Part shown: piece by piece, positions 27,404 to 36,975 of the stretch
Position numbering within the stretch: position 1 is the first letter of the stretch
Layout of the letters: each line of letters begins with the position of its first letter
Notes under the pieces: model-generated
The model's database searches: none
Seen by the model: only the letters and a program-made list of their open reading frames with translations
Told to the model about the DNA's origin: nothing
Program-made: the position numbers and the translations under genes
From: Sphingobacteriia bacterium 24-36-13
Lineage (GTDB): Bacteria > Bacteroidota > Bacteroidia > Chitinophagales > Chitinophagaceae
Length of the DNA: 64,000 nt
Reading direction: 5' to 3'
Assembly (NCBI GenBank): GCA_002281875.1
Contig: NCHN01000005.1
Location: 1 to 64,000, forward strand

Positions 27404-27886
27404 ATGAATTCTCAGTTCCCTGCCTTCAAAAAAATCATCACTAGCCCTATCCGTTTTGCTTTTTTTAAATTAGTAAAACTGCCTGCAGCATTTATTGCAG
27501 GATTAAAAGTGGGTTATATAGATGAAGAAAAAACCGTGATTTTAGTAAAACATGGTTGGCTCAATCAAAACCCGTTTAAGTCTATGTATTTTGCTGTTCA
27601 AGCGATGGCTGCGGAAATGAGTACAGGTTTGTTCCCCGTAGGGCAAACCTATAAAAGAAGCCCCGCTGTAAGTATGTTGGTGGTTGGATTAGACGCAAAG
27701 TTTGTAAAGAAAGCAACAGGATTAATTGCATTTACTTGTACCGACGGTTTAATGGTTGCTGAAACCATTGAGGATACTATTCAAAGTAAAGAAGGAAAAA
27801 CAATTGTATGCAAATCTATTGGTACCAATACCAATGGCGAAGTTGTTGCGGAATTTAATATCACTTGGAGTTTTAAATCAAAATAA
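27404..27886 (+). CDS. DUF4442 hot-dog fold protein
   Basis: A 160-residue protein of the DUF4442 family, which adopts a hot-dog fold related to acyl-CoA thioesterases. The long N-terminal helix region (PAAFIAGLKVGYIDEEKTVILVKHGWLNQNPFKSMYFA) precedes AVQAMAAEMSTGL, the position of the central hot-dog helix. C-terminal strands include LIAFTCTDGL and GEVVAEFNITWSF. Catalytic activity is unproven for the family. It is between the MlaE permease and the beta-CASP hydrolase, with only 2 bp to the latter, so it is clearly in the same transcript. Confidence 0.82.
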   Translation: MNSQFPAFKKIITSPIRFAFFKLVKLPAAFIAGLKVGYIDEEKTVILVKHGWLNQNPFKSMYFAVQAMAAEMSTGLFPVGQTYKRSPAVSMLVVGLDAKFVKKATGLIAFTCTDGLMVAETIEDTIQSKEGKTIVCKSIGTNTNGEVVAEFNITWSFKSK

Positions 27887-27888
27887 GT

Positions 27889-29292
27889 ATGAAAATTTCT
27901 TTTCATGGTGCCGCTAGAACCGTTACAGGGTCTAAACATTTACTTACTTTAAAGAGTGGCAAAAAAGTATTATTGGATTGTGGGTTATTTCAAGGAATGG
28001 GAAAAAATACCGAAGAGCTGAATGCAAAATTTGGATTTGAACCTGCTGAAATTAGTTACTTGATATTATCGCATGCACATATTGATCATTCTGGATTAAT
28101 ACCTAAATTGGTTAAAGAGGGTTTTAAGGGTACTATTTATGCAACACCTGCCACCAAGGCTTTGGCTGAAATTTTGTTAGAAGATTCTGCTATTATACAA
28201 AGAGATGATACCAAGTTCATCAATAAGCGAAGAGCAAAAAAAGGTTTGCCCCCTTTTGAACCATTATATGATTTAGAAGATGCTGCTGTTGCTTTATCCT
28301 TATTTAAATTTATTGACTACAATCATTGGACTAAAATTGATGAGGAAGTCTCCGTTTGTTTTACAGACGCAGGTCATATCATTGGTTCCGCAGCAGTTCA
28401 TTTAAGAGTGATAGAAGATGGGAAAACAAATAAAATTACTTTTAGCGGAGATGTTGGAAGATACAATGATGCAATTCTTCGTTCCCCCGATACATTTGAT
28501 CAAGCCGACTATATTATTTTGGAAAGTACTTACGGAAATAAATTACACGATGAGGTTTTTGGCATTACCGATACGATTTTAAAATGGATGATGCATACCT
28601 GTGTGGAGAAAAAAGGAAAACTAATTATTCCTGCATTTAGCGTAGGAAGAACTCAAGAAATCTTATATGCGCTAAATCAATTAGAAGTAGAAAATAGATT
28701 GCCAAATATTCCTGTATATGTAGACAGCCCTTTAAGCAGAGAAGCAACCGAATTATTAAAACAATTCCCTGAGAATTATAATAAAAGGGTTAAGAAAATA
28801 ATGGAGCACGATCATGATCCTTTTGATTTTAAAACACTGAAGTTTATTAAAACGGTAGACGAAAGCAAGCAATTAAATGACAATGATGCCCCTTGTGTAA
28901 TTATATCTGCCAGTGGCATGGCAGACGCTGGAAGGGTGAAGCACCATATAATGAATAATATCGAAAAAGAAAGGACGACCATATTAATGGTTGGATATTG
29001 TGATCCATACAGTTTAGGAGGAAGGTTAACTGCTGGTCAAAAAGAAGTAAAAATTTTTGGTGAATTGTATCAAGTGAAAGCTGAAGTTGGGGTTATGAGA
29101 AGCATGAGTGCGCATGGCGATTATGAAGACCTCTGCCAGTTTCTTTCAAGCCAAAATCCAGAATTGGTAAGAAAATTATTTTTGGTTCACGGTGAGCACG
29201 ATGTCCAAATTGATTTTGCTGCTCGATTAAGAAGAAAGCATTACAAAGAAGTAATTATTCCAGAAATGCATGAAACCCATTTATTAGATTAA
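27889..29292 (+). CDS. Metallo-beta-lactamase/beta-CASP family hydrolase
   Basis: A 467-residue MBL-fold protein with beta-CASP and RMMBL (KH-like) elements, homologous to CPSF73/Ysh1-type RNA nucleases. The zinc motif SHAHIDHSG is at residues 61-69. Further conserved blocks are the DAGHIIGS loop, FSGDVGR and ESTYGN in the beta-CASP region, IPAFSVGRTQEIL, ASGMADAGRVKHH and the C-terminal MSAHGDYEDL with HGE at the end. It probably cleaves RNA 5' to 3' or endonucleolytically, although bacterial members are poorly characterised. It follows the DUF4442 gene by 2 bp. Confidence 0.9.
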   Translation: MKISFHGAARTVTGSKHLLTLKSGKKVLLDCGLFQGMGKNTEELNAKFGFEPAEISYLILSHAHIDHSGLIPKLVKEGFKGTIYATPATKALAEILLEDSAIIQRDDTKFINKRRAKKGLPPFEPLYDLEDAAVALSLFKFIDYNHWTKIDEEVSVCFTDAGHIIGSAAVHLRVIEDGKTNKITFSGDVGRYNDAILRSPDTFDQADYIILESTYGNKLHDEVFGITDTILKWMMHTCVEKKGKLIIPAFSVGRTQEILYALNQLEVENRLPNIPVYVDSPLSREATELLKQFPENYNKRVKKIMEHDHDPFDFKTLKFIKTVDESKQLNDNDAPCVIISASGMADAGRVKHHIMNNIEKERTTILMVGYCDPYSLGGRLTAGQKEVKIFGELYQVKAEVGVMRSMSAHGDYEDLCQFLSSQNPELVRKLFLVHGEHDVQIDFAARLRRKHYKEVIIPEMHETHLLD

Positions 29293-29322
29293 AAACTTAA
29301 CTTCATACTGAAATTATTTGCC

Positions 29323-29778
29323 ATGATAACATTGAATATTAACAACACCCCCTACCAGGTAGATGCTAGTGCAGATATGCCCTTATTGTGGGCTATTAGA
29401 GATATGGTAGGATTAACAGGAACTAAATTTGGATGTGGTATGGCACAGTGCGGTGCATGTACTGTGCATGTAGATGGGAAACCAGTACGATCCTGTAGTT
29501 TCCCTGTTGCAGCAGCAGTAGGCAAGAAGATTACGACCATTGAAGGGATGAAAGATAAAATAACTGAAGCTATTCAACATGCTTGGGTAGAATTGCAAGT
29601 GCCTCAGTGCGGGTATTGTCAATCTGGACAAATCATGAGTGCAACTGCTTTACTAAAAGCCAAACCTAATCCAACTGATGCTGATATTGATGCAGCAATG
29701 CAGGGCAATCTTTGTAGATGTGGAACTTATCAACGAATACGCAGTGCCATTCATCGTGCTGCAGAAATGATTAAGTAA
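29323..29778 (+). CDS. (2Fe-2S) subunit of molybdenum hydroxylase (IorA-like)
   Basis: Small iron-sulfur subunit of a xanthine-oxidase-family hydroxylase, 151 residues, resembling isoquinoline 1-oxidoreductase alpha or aldehyde oxidoreductase small subunit. It has a plant-type ferredoxin N-terminus with CxxxxCxxC (C38, C43, C46) and C58, then a four-helix domain with the second cluster ligands in PQCGYC (C96, C99) and CRC (C131, C133). It passes electrons from the molybdopterin subunit to an acceptor, probably the cytochrome c encoded two genes on. It opens the Mo operon; adjacent genes are 18 bp apart or less, or overlap. Confidence 0.93.
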   Translation: MITLNINNTPYQVDASADMPLLWAIRDMVGLTGTKFGCGMAQCGACTVHVDGKPVRSCSFPVAAAVGKKITTIEGMKDKITEAIQHAWVELQVPQCGYCQSGQIMSATALLKAKPNPTDADIDAAMQGNLCRCGTYQRIRSAIHRAAEMIK

Positions 29779-29796
29779 TTCAAAAAAAATTAAGCA

Positions 29797-31962
29797 ATGA
29801 ATCAGCAAAACAGTCAAATAAATCGCAGAAACTTTTTACGACTTACCAGTTTAACTGGGGCAGGCTTGGTAATGGGTTTGGGCGTTAAAGCAGATGGTTT
29901 ATCTGTTATAGAAAATTTAGGAACTTCAACCGCTTCTTTTGAATTGTCGCCATTGGTGATGATTGATCAAACGGGGCTAGTGACCATATTTAATACTAAA
30001 CCTGAAATCGGTCAGGGTACTTACCAATCTATTCCTGCTTTAATAGCAGAAGAACTAGAAGTAGCGATGGATAAAATAGTTATTAAGCAAACTGGTGGAG
30101 AAAAAAAGTATGGTCCAGCACAGTTTGTTGGGGGTAGTTCTTCTGTAAGAACCAATTACACCAACTTACGTAAAGTAGGAGCTGCTGCTAAAGAAATGTT
30201 GGTCAAAGCTGCTAGTACTACTTGGAATGTTCCAGTATCGGAATGTTATGCAGAAAATGCAACCATAATACATCGTCCTACTGGTAAAAAATTAGGATAT
30301 GGAGAATTGGCAGAAGCAGCTTCAAAATTAGAAGCACCTAAAAATCCAACCCTAAAAGACGCAAAAGATTTTAAAATATTAGGTAAGTCTGCACCAAGAC
30401 CAGATATTCCAATGAAAGTGAATGGGACTGCTAAATTTGGAATTGATGCAAGTGTTCCTGGAATGGTGTATGCTTCTATTGAGCGCTGTAAAGTGTTTGG
30501 TAGTAAAATGGTAAGTTTTGATGCAACCGCTGCTAAAAAAGTGAAAGGAGTTATTGCAGTGGAAACTTGTGAAAGAATTCATGGTATTTATAAGTCAGAA
30601 GGAGTAGCAGTTATAGCGGAGAATTATTGGGCGGCTGTACAAGGAAGAAAAGCTTTAATAGTTAAATGGGACCATCAAGGAAATGAAACTTTTAATTCTA
30701 AGGATTACGAACAAAGTTTAAGAGAAGCTGCCAAAAAAGAAGGTGCAGTAGAACATAAGCAAGGTGATTTTGATAAAGCTTTTGCTGAAGCGCCCACTCA
30801 ACTAACTGCTTTTTACGAAACACCTGTTGTTTCGCACTCACCTATTGAACCAATGAACTGTTTAGCGAGTTGGCAAGATGGGAATAAATTAGAAATCTGG
30901 ACTTCTACCCAAGTTCCAGGAAGTGTGATGAATGATTTTTCTAGAATTTACGGGGTTAAGCAAGAAGATTTAAAATTGAATGTATTTTTTAATGGAGGAG
31001 GCTTCGGAAGAAGATTGTATCCAGATTATATTCATGAAGCGGTTCAGTTGAGTAAGAAAGTGGGTAAACCTGTTAAGTCGGTTTGGAGCAGAGAAGATGA
31101 TACACAACAAGGACCATTTAGACCTCTGACTTTTTCAGCAATGAAAGGAGCTTTGGATGCCAATGGTAAAGCCATTGCTTTCCAACATAAAGTAATCTCT
31201 CCTACTTTAGATATGAAGAAGGATTACGATATTACTAAAGCTGATGGAACCATGACTGAAGGTATCAGCGAACAGAAATATGAAATAGAACATATGAAAA
31301 ATTTGTATGTTCATCATTATGTGCATGTTCCATTGGCTGCTTGGAGAGCTGTAACCAGCACTACATTGGCTTTCTCACATGAATGTTTCTTAGATGAAAT
31401 GGCCGTTGCTGCAAAAAAAGATCCGATGGCATTTCGATTAGAAATGCTCACCAAAGAGTCTGATACCAAACAGATTTTAAATAAGTTAAAAGAAGTTTCT
31501 AATTGGGATAAAAAATTACCAGCTGGTTGGGGACGAGGTGTGGCGCAGTATGAATTTTTTGCAGGTCAAGCTGGCTTTGTAATTGAAGTATCTAAAAAAG
31601 GAACTGGTATTAAAATAGAAAAGGTATATGCCGTTATAGATTTGGGAACAGTAGTTAATCCAGATAATACACGCGCTCAAGTAGAAGGAGCTGCTGTTAT
31701 GGCTTTAACTGCTGCAATTAAAGGTGGAATTACTTTTGATAAAGGTGCCACTGTTCAATCTAATTTCCATAATAATCCATTGGTTCGCATCAACGAAATG
31801 CCAAAAGTGGAAGTACATATTTTGGCCAATGGTGGAAGCAAAATTAAAGGGGTAGGTGAACCAGGTTTACCACCATTTGCACCGGCATTGTGTAACGCTA
31901 TTTTCGCAGCAACAGGTAAGCGAATCAGAAGATTACCTTTTGATATCAATAAAATTGCTTAA
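29797..31962 (+). CDS. Molybdopterin-binding subunit of Mo hydroxylase (IorB-like), Tat-exported
   Basis: Large catalytic subunit of 721 residues, in the group of isoquinoline 1-oxidoreductase beta and related aldehyde dehydrogenases. A Tat signal lies at the start (NRRNFLRLT, R10 R11, then a hydrophobic LTGAGLVMGLGVKA stretch), so the enzyme should be exported folded with its cofactor. The substrate channel domain (DIPMKVNGTAKFGID) and Mo-binding domains (FNGGGFGRRLYPDY, and GVGEPGLPPFAPA with the catalytic glutamate E688) are present. It hydroxylates an aldehyde or N-heterocycle; the substrate is unknown. Partners are the 2Fe-2S protein upstream and the cytochrome c 2 bp downstream. Confidence 0.92.
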   Translation: MNQQNSQINRRNFLRLTSLTGAGLVMGLGVKADGLSVIENLGTSTASFELSPLVMIDQTGLVTIFNTKPEIGQGTYQSIPALIAEELEVAMDKIVIKQTGGEKKYGPAQFVGGSSSVRTNYTNLRKVGAAAKEMLVKAASTTWNVPVSECYAENATIIHRPTGKKLGYGELAEAASKLEAPKNPTLKDAKDFKILGKSAPRPDIPMKVNGTAKFGIDASVPGMVYASIERCKVFGSKMVSFDATAAKKVKGVIAVETCERIHGIYKSEGVAVIAENYWAAVQGRKALIVKWDHQGNETFNSKDYEQSLREAAKKEGAVEHKQGDFDKAFAEAPTQLTAFYETPVVSHSPIEPMNCLASWQDGNKLEIWTSTQVPGSVMNDFSRIYGVKQEDLKLNVFFNGGGFGRRLYPDYIHEAVQLSKKVGKPVKSVWSREDDTQQGPFRPLTFSAMKGALDANGKAIAFQHKVISPTLDMKKDYDITKADGTMTEGISEQKYEIEHMKNLYVHHYVHVPLAAWRAVTSTTLAFSHECFLDEMAVAAKKDPMAFRLEMLTKESDTKQILNKLKEVSNWDKKLPAGWGRGVAQYEFFAGQAGFVIEVSKKGTGIKIEKVYAVIDLGTVVNPDNTRAQVEGAAVMALTAAIKGGITFDKGATVQSNFHNNPLVRINEMPKVEVHILANGGSKIKGVGEPGLPPFAPALCNAIFAATGKRIRRLPFDINKIA

Positions 31963-31964
31963 GT

Positions 31965-32372
31965 ATGAAAAGATGGATGATTATAAGTGCATTATTGGTA
32001 TTTGTAATTTCTGCAGTGGCTTTTGTTCAGCCAGCAAATCTGGCTAAGAGTATTGCCAATGGAAAAACAGTATATACCAATAATTGTATGAACTGTCATA
32101 TGGAAGATGGTAAAGGATTAGAAGGCGCATTTCCTCCAGTTGCCAAATCTGATTATTTAAAACGCCCTTCTAAGGATTTGATAGCCGTGATATTAAAAGG
32201 GCAATCAGGAGAAATAAAAGTAAATGGAGTGGTGTATAATGGAATGATGCCTGCGCAAGATTATTTATCCGACGAAGAAATTGCCGATGTACTGAATTAT
32301 ATCAATAATAGTTGGGGCAATAAAAATTTGAAGCCAATACTTCCAGCACAAGTAAAACTACTAAGACCTTAA
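31965..32372 (+). CDS. Monohaem c-type cytochrome
   Basis: A 135-residue exported cytochrome c. A signal sequence or anchor (about residues 1-22) precedes a single haem site CMNCH at residues 41-45. A plausible axial methionine lies in the GVVYNGMMPAQDYLSDEEIADVLNYI helix near residue 96. It is likely the electron acceptor of the Tat-exported Mo hydroxylase, sending electrons to the respiratory chain. Its gene is 2 bp after the large-subunit gene and 11 bp before xdhC. Similar three-gene sets (2Fe-2S, Mo subunit, cytochrome c) are known for periplasmic aldehyde oxidoreductases. Confidence 0.93.
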   Translation: MKRWMIISALLVFVISAVAFVQPANLAKSIANGKTVYTNNCMNCHMEDGKGLEGAFPPVAKSDYLKRPSKDLIAVILKGQSGEIKVNGVVYNGMMPAQDYLSDEEIADVLNYINNSWGNKNLKPILPAQVKLLRP

Positions 32373-32383
32373 GCCATTCATTC

Positions 32384-33475
32384 ATGAAAGAACTTGGTGA
32401 TATTGTTCAAGCTTATGAGAAGTCGCTACAGTTGGGTCTCAAAATGGCTTTAGCTACGGTAGTAAGTGTAGACGGATCTTCTTATAGAAGGCCGGGTGCA
32501 AGAATGTTGGTTACAGAGGATGGACATTTTACTGGAGCCATCAGTGGGGGGTGTTTAGAAGGAGATGCACTTAGAAAAGCTGCATTGGCAATTAATCAAG
32601 GGAAAAAGAAGTTGGTAGTTTATGATACTACTGATGAAGATGATGCTAAACTAGGGGTACAGTTGGGCTGCAACGGGATTGTAAGAATTCTATTTGAGCC
32701 AATAGATACCAATAACAGTTCAGTGATCAATCATTTTAAAAAAATGAATGCTTCTCGTGAACCATCCATCTTGGTCACCGGATATCACCAAGATCAAGGC
32801 AGCCATTGGGGCACTATGTTAAGGGAAGCCATTCAAGAAAAATACCATGCTGATTTAGTGCCAGTATTTGAAACTGTTTTGAAAAGTAAAAAATCGGAGC
32901 ATTTAGTCATTGAAACCGATAAAGGGAATCAGGTGCTATTTGTAGAATATATAAACCCTGCCATTTCACTGATCATAGTAGGTGCAGGAAATGATATTAT
33001 GCCTTTGGAAAATATGGCAAGATTAATTGGGTGGAGCACAACTGTAGTGGATGGTAGACCTACCCATGCAAATACACTCCGCTTTGGACAAGCAAATAAA
33101 ATTGTAGTAGGAAAACCAGCAGAAGTAATGCAGCAACTGTTGTTTGATGATAGAACTGCGATTGTATTAATGACCCATAATTACAATTACGATTTTGCGA
33201 TGTTATCGGAGTTGGCAAATACGCATGTTCCTTATATCGGTTTATTGGGTCCTGCTGCAAAACGAGAGCGATTATTCAATGACTTAGCTGATATTGGTAT
33301 TCATTTTACAGATCTACAGTTAAAAAATATCTATGGTCCAACTGGCTTAGATTTAGGTGCAGAAACTTCATCAGAAATTGCTTTATCAGTTTGCTCGGAA
33401 ATCATGGCGGTGATTGAAGGCAAACAACCACAACATCTAAGATTAAAAACCACGCCTATACATGCTTCCATATGA
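32384..33475 (+). CDS. XdhC-family molybdenum cofactor maturation protein
   Basis: A 363-residue XdhC/CoxF-family protein that binds molybdenum cofactor, supports its sulfuration and hands it to xanthine-dehydrogenase-type enzymes. The N-terminal XdhC/CoxI domain has GSSYRRPGARMLV and GAISGGCLEGDALRKAA. The C-terminal Rossmann domain carries LIIVGAGNDIMPLENMARLIGWSTTVVDGRP and the closing YIGLLGPAAKR. Presence directly after the hydroxylase genes fits a dedicated chaperone role. Its stop overlaps the start of the MobA-like gene by 4 bp (ATGA), indicating translational coupling. Confidence 0.92.
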   Translation: MKELGDIVQAYEKSLQLGLKMALATVVSVDGSSYRRPGARMLVTEDGHFTGAISGGCLEGDALRKAALAINQGKKKLVVYDTTDEDDAKLGVQLGCNGIVRILFEPIDTNNSSVINHFKKMNASREPSILVTGYHQDQGSHWGTMLREAIQEKYHADLVPVFETVLKSKKSEHLVIETDKGNQVLFVEYINPAISLIIVGAGNDIMPLENMARLIGWSTTVVDGRPTHANTLRFGQANKIVVGKPAEVMQQLLFDDRTAIVLMTHNYNYDFAMLSELANTHVPYIGLLGPAAKRERLFNDLADIGIHFTDLQLKNIYGPTGLDLGAETSSEIALSVCSEIMAVIEGKQPQHLRLKTTPIHASI

Positions 33476-34080
33476 AATGGGGAGTTATGATATTGGCTGC
33501 AGGGGAAGCTGCTAGAATGGGGAAAGCAAAAATGCTCTTGCCCTTTAAAAACACAACCATATTAGCGCATCTAATTGAGGAAATCACTTTGGTTGAGCCC
33601 AATATTATTCAGTTGGTTACCGGATATTATCATGATTTGATTCAAGCACAAATAAGCACCAATAAGGTTGCCATCATTCAAAACCCTGATTACTCTTTAG
33701 GAATGAGTAGTTCAATACAAGTAGGACTTACCGCTATGTTAAAAGTTTGTCCAGACCTAGACTTTTTGGTCATTGTGGTTTCTGATCAACCCTATTTAAA
33801 TCAATCAATTTTGCTACGCTTATTAACTAAACACCAGCAAACAGCAAAAGGTATTATCGCTTCTTCTTACAATGGAATAAAAGGAACACCTGTATTATTG
33901 AGTTCAACCTATTTTACCCATTTGTACAATTTAACAGGAGATAAGGGTGCACGTGTTATATTGCAACAATTTCCAGAAGATATCGAAACCATTGAATTTG
34001 AAAATGGGGCGTTAGACATTGATACTCCGGAAGATTACGAGCTGCTTTGTAAAAAAATAAATGAAGAAGATGTTGATTGA
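33472..34080 (+). CDS. MobA/MocA-like molybdopterin nucleotidyltransferase
   Basis: A 202-residue nucleotidyltransferase with the activation motif LAAGEAARMGKAKMLLPF near residues 8-25. Conserved later blocks are VVSDQPYL near 103 and SSYNGIKGTPVLLS near 141. In the context of xdhC and a xanthine-oxidase-family hydroxylase it is most likely MocA-like, attaching CMP to molybdopterin to give the cytosine dinucleotide form used by these enzymes; a GMP-transferring MobA role cannot be excluded. It overlaps xdhC by 4 bp at its start and moaA by 20 bp at its end. Confidence 0.88.
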   Translation: MKWGVMILAAGEAARMGKAKMLLPFKNTTILAHLIEEITLVEPNIIQLVTGYYHDLIQAQISTNKVAIIQNPDYSLGMSSSIQVGLTAMLKVCPDLDFLVIVVSDQPYLNQSILLRLLTKHQQTAKGIIASSYNGIKGTPVLLSSTYFTHLYNLTGDKGARVILQQFPEDIETIEFENGALDIDTPEDYELLCKKINEEDVD

Positions 34081-35050
34081 TCAATACAATAGGGTTCACG
34101 ATTATCTACGAATTTCTTTAACAGATAATTGCAATTTGCGCTGCTTCTATTGTATGCCTGAAGAAGATTATGCTTTTATGCCCAATAAGCAATTAATGCA
34201 AAAAGAGGAGATTGTTTCCATTGCTACTTTGTTTGTGCAGCAAGGGGTAAAAAAGATACGATTAACAGGCGGTGAACCATTGGTTAGAAAAGACGCGGCT
34301 GAAATTATTCAAGCCTTGGGTAAACTAGGAGTTGAGTTAACCATTACGACCAATGCAACTCGCATACACTTGTTTATTGATGATTTAAAAAATGCTGGCG
34401 TAAAGTCTATTAATATTAGTTTAGACACACTGAAGCAAGAAAAGTTTCAATTATTAACAAGACGAGATCAATTTAATATCGTGAAAGACAATATTGATCT
34501 ATTATTGAAAAACGACTTTAGGGTTAAAGTGAATATGGTAGTAGTGAAGGGCATGAATGAAATGGAAATATTAGATTTTATAGAGTGGACTAAATATATT
34601 CCCATTCAAATTAGACTGATTGAATTTATGCCTTTTGATGGGAATAAATGGAACAGTGATAAGTTGGTAACCTTGAAAGAAATGTTGGAATTAATTGGTG
34701 GGAAGTATACCATTGCTGCTTCGGAAAACGAACCCAACGACACAAGTAAGCGTTACAAAATAGAAGGTCATCAAGGCAGCTTTGCAATAATAAGCACGAT
34801 GAGTGCCCCTTTTTGTAGTACTTGTAATAGAATTAGATTAACGGCTGATGGTAAAATCAAAAACTGTTTATTTTCTTCTTCTGAAACAGATTTACTCACA
34901 CCATTTAGAGCCGGTGCAGATATACTTCCATTCATTCAACACTCAATTGCAAGCAAACACAAAGAATTAGGAGGTCAATTTTCAAAAGAATTTGAAAAAA
35001 TAGATACGAATGAATTGCATAATAGAAGTATGATTGCAATTGGCGGTTAA
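34061..35050 (+). CDS. moaA: GTP 3',8-cyclase MoaA
   Basis: Radical SAM enzyme that starts molybdenum-cofactor synthesis by converting GTP to 3',8-cyclo-GTP. The N-terminal cluster motif CxxxCxxC is at C24, C28, C31 (DNCNLRCFYC), followed by RLTGGEPLVRKD. The second cluster is bound by PFCSTCNRIRLTADGKIKNC near residues 250-270, and the protein ends in the functional double glycine. Length 329 is normal. The start at 34061 overlaps the MobA-like gene by 20 bp; the in-frame ATG at 34070 is another option. Confidence 0.96.
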   Translation: MKKMLIDQYNRVHDYLRISLTDNCNLRCFYCMPEEDYAFMPNKQLMQKEEIVSIATLFVQQGVKKIRLTGGEPLVRKDAAEIIQALGKLGVELTITTNATRIHLFIDDLKNAGVKSINISLDTLKQEKFQLLTRRDQFNIVKDNIDLLLKNDFRVKVNMVVVKGMNEMEILDFIEWTKYIPIQIRLIEFMPFDGNKWNSDKLVTLKEMLELIGGKYTIAASENEPNDTSKRYKIEGHQGSFAIISTMSAPFCSTCNRIRLTADGKIKNCLFSSSETDLLTPFRAGADILPFIQHSIASKHKELGGQFSKEFEKIDTNELHNRSMIAIGG

Positions 35051-35059
35051 TTAAATACT

Positions 35060-36229
35060 ATGATTACTGTAAATGAAGCAAAGCAATTGGTATTTACTCA
35101 AGCAAAGCCCTTGGGCAAAATTTGGGTGCCATTAGTAGATGCTGCTGGAATGGTTGCTGCAGAAGATATACAGAGCCCTATAGCGATGCCTTCGTTTACA
35201 CAATCTTCTATGGATGGCTATGCCATTCAGCTGAAAAATATCGATGCTATTCTGCCCATTCAAGATGAATTACCTGCAGGCTCATCCAAACAATTGCAAT
35301 TAAAGGAAGGCCATTGTATAAAAGTATTCACCGGAGGCCCAGTGCCATTGGGTGCAGATTGTATTATACAAAAAGAATGGGTGAACTATTTGGGTGAGCA
35401 TATTCAAATTGTAGATAAAACAAATGAGCTGGGTTTAAATATTAGAGAAATGGGGTCCTCAGTTGAAAAAGGCGATTGGGTAATTGCAAGAGGCACCTGT
35501 TTACATCCATACCAACTAGCTATGTTGGCTAGTTTAGGAATATCGGAAGTCTTGGTTTATAGAGCACCTTCCACTACTTTAATTATAACAGGTAATGAGT
35601 TGGTTAAACCTGGCGAATCACTCGCATTTGGGCAAGTGTATGAATCCAATTCTATTGGTCTTGTATCTGCTTTAAAAGCTTCTGGAGTAAAAAATGTTTC
35701 AATCCTATATGTGAAAGATAACTTAGCTGAAACAGCCACTGCAATTAGGAATGCATTAAATGAATCGGATTTAGTATTACTTACAGGTGGAGTAAGTGTT
35801 GGGGATTATGATTATGTAGCAAAAGCTGCAGCACAAGAAAAAGTGGATACGCTATTTCATGGTGTAAAACAAAAGCCAGGGAAGCCTTTGTTTTTTGGGA
35901 AGCAAAATGAAGCATTGGTATTTGGCTTGCCGGGTAACCCCAGTTCTGTATTACATTGTTTTCAACAATATGTAAAGCCTGCTATTGAATTGATGCAAGG
36001 CAAACAACCAGTTCCAACTATACAAGCTAGGTTAACAGCCCCGTATAACAAGAAACCCGGGTTGACTTTTTTCTTAAAAGCCTACTATCAAGAAGGAATA
36101 GTAACCATATTACCAGCACAGGGGTCTTATCAGGTAAGTGCTTTTTCCAATGCAAATTGTTGGGTAGAATTGCCCTTGGATGAAGCTTTGTTTAATCAAA
36201 ACCAACTGGTTACAGTCCATTTATTTTAA
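35060..36229 (+). CDS. moeA: Molybdopterin molybdenumtransferase MoeA
   Basis: MoeA (389 residues) inserts molybdate into adenylylated molybdopterin. It shows the N-terminal VTVNEA-type start, the SMDGYA motif near residue 51, FTGGPVPLGADCII near 94, IREMGSSVEKGD near 134, ITGNELVKPGE near 176, LLTGGVSVGDYDYV near 237 and the GLPGNPSSVLHCF substrate loop near 294. All are typical. It lies 9 bp after moaA and 10 bp before the TauE-type gene. The adenylylation partner MogA/MoaB domain is supplied by the MoaC-MoaB fusion further down the operon. Confidence 0.95.
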   Translation: MITVNEAKQLVFTQAKPLGKIWVPLVDAAGMVAAEDIQSPIAMPSFTQSSMDGYAIQLKNIDAILPIQDELPAGSSKQLQLKEGHCIKVFTGGPVPLGADCIIQKEWVNYLGEHIQIVDKTNELGLNIREMGSSVEKGDWVIARGTCLHPYQLAMLASLGISEVLVYRAPSTTLIITGNELVKPGESLAFGQVYESNSIGLVSALKASGVKNVSILYVKDNLAETATAIRNALNESDLVLLTGGVSVGDYDYVAKAAAQEKVDTLFHGVKQKPGKPLFFGKQNEALVFGLPGNPSSVLHCFQQYVKPAIELMQGKQPVPTIQARLTAPYNKKPGLTFFLKAYYQEGIVTILPAQGSYQVSAFSNANCWVELPLDEALFNQNQLVTVHLF

Positions 36230-36239
36230 CCTGCTTATT

Positions 36240-36971
36240 ATGGAAGAAATCATTCTTTATGGACTTGCTTTTTTTGTGATTGCATTTTTATATGCTTCCG
36301 TTGGTCATGGTGGCGCAAGTGGATATTTAGCGTTGATGGCAATCTTTAATTTTAGTGCAGGTGTAATAAAACCAACCGCATTAATACTAAACTTATTGGT
36401 TTCATGTTTAGCATTTATTTCATTTTATAGAGCCAAACATTTTAATTCTTCTATGCTTTGGCCCTTGGTTATTACTTCTATTCCATTTGCCTATATAGGA
36501 AGCATTGTGCCTATTTCAGAAAGTTTTTATAAAAAATTGTTGGCTATTGTTTTATTAATTGCAGTTGCTAGAATATTGTTTTTAAGTAAAGCAAGTAATC
36601 ATAAACCTGCACCTAAGTGGTATTGGTTGAGTATTGCAGGAGCATTTATTGGCCTAGTATCTGGAATGATAGGAATGGGCGGGGGCATATTGTTGTCGCC
36701 ATTACTACTTTTGATGGGTTGGTCTACACAACAGCAAACTGCAGCTTTGAGTGCAATTTTTATATTTTTGAATTCAGCAGCAGGAATGGTTGGGCAAGTT
36801 CAAAATGGATTTCAATTAGATCCATCCATTTATGTGATCATTTTATTTGTTTTAATCGGCGGTTGGTTGGGTGCATATATTGGGGCTAAGAAATTAAAAG
36901 CAGATCAGTTGAAATTTATTTTAGCATCGGTATTAATTGTTGCGGCAACTAAATTGTTTTTTGTAAACTAA
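36240..36971 (+). CDS. TauE/SafE-family membrane protein
   Basis: A 243-residue polytopic membrane protein of the TauE/SafE (DUF81) family with the duplicated pattern SVGHGGASGYLALMAIF near the N-terminus and GMIGMGGGILLSPLLLLMGW near residue 143. About seven to eight hydrophobic helices can be traced. Family members are proposed exporters of sulfite or sulfur-containing anions; within a Mo-cofactor operon it might move a sulfur compound or an oxyanion, but this is inference. The ATG at 36240 is chosen over the overlapping frame start at 36180, which would lie inside moeA. Confidence 0.87.
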   Translation: MEEIILYGLAFFVIAFLYASVGHGGASGYLALMAIFNFSAGVIKPTALILNLLVSCLAFISFYRAKHFNSSMLWPLVITSIPFAYIGSIVPISESFYKKLLAIVLLIAVARILFLSKASNHKPAPKWYWLSIAGAFIGLVSGMIGMGGGILLSPLLLLMGWSTQQQTAALSAIFIFLNSAAGMVGQVQNGFQLDPSIYVIILFVLIGGWLGAYIGAKKLKADQLKFILASVLIVAATKLFFVN

Positions 36972-36975
36972 ACCT

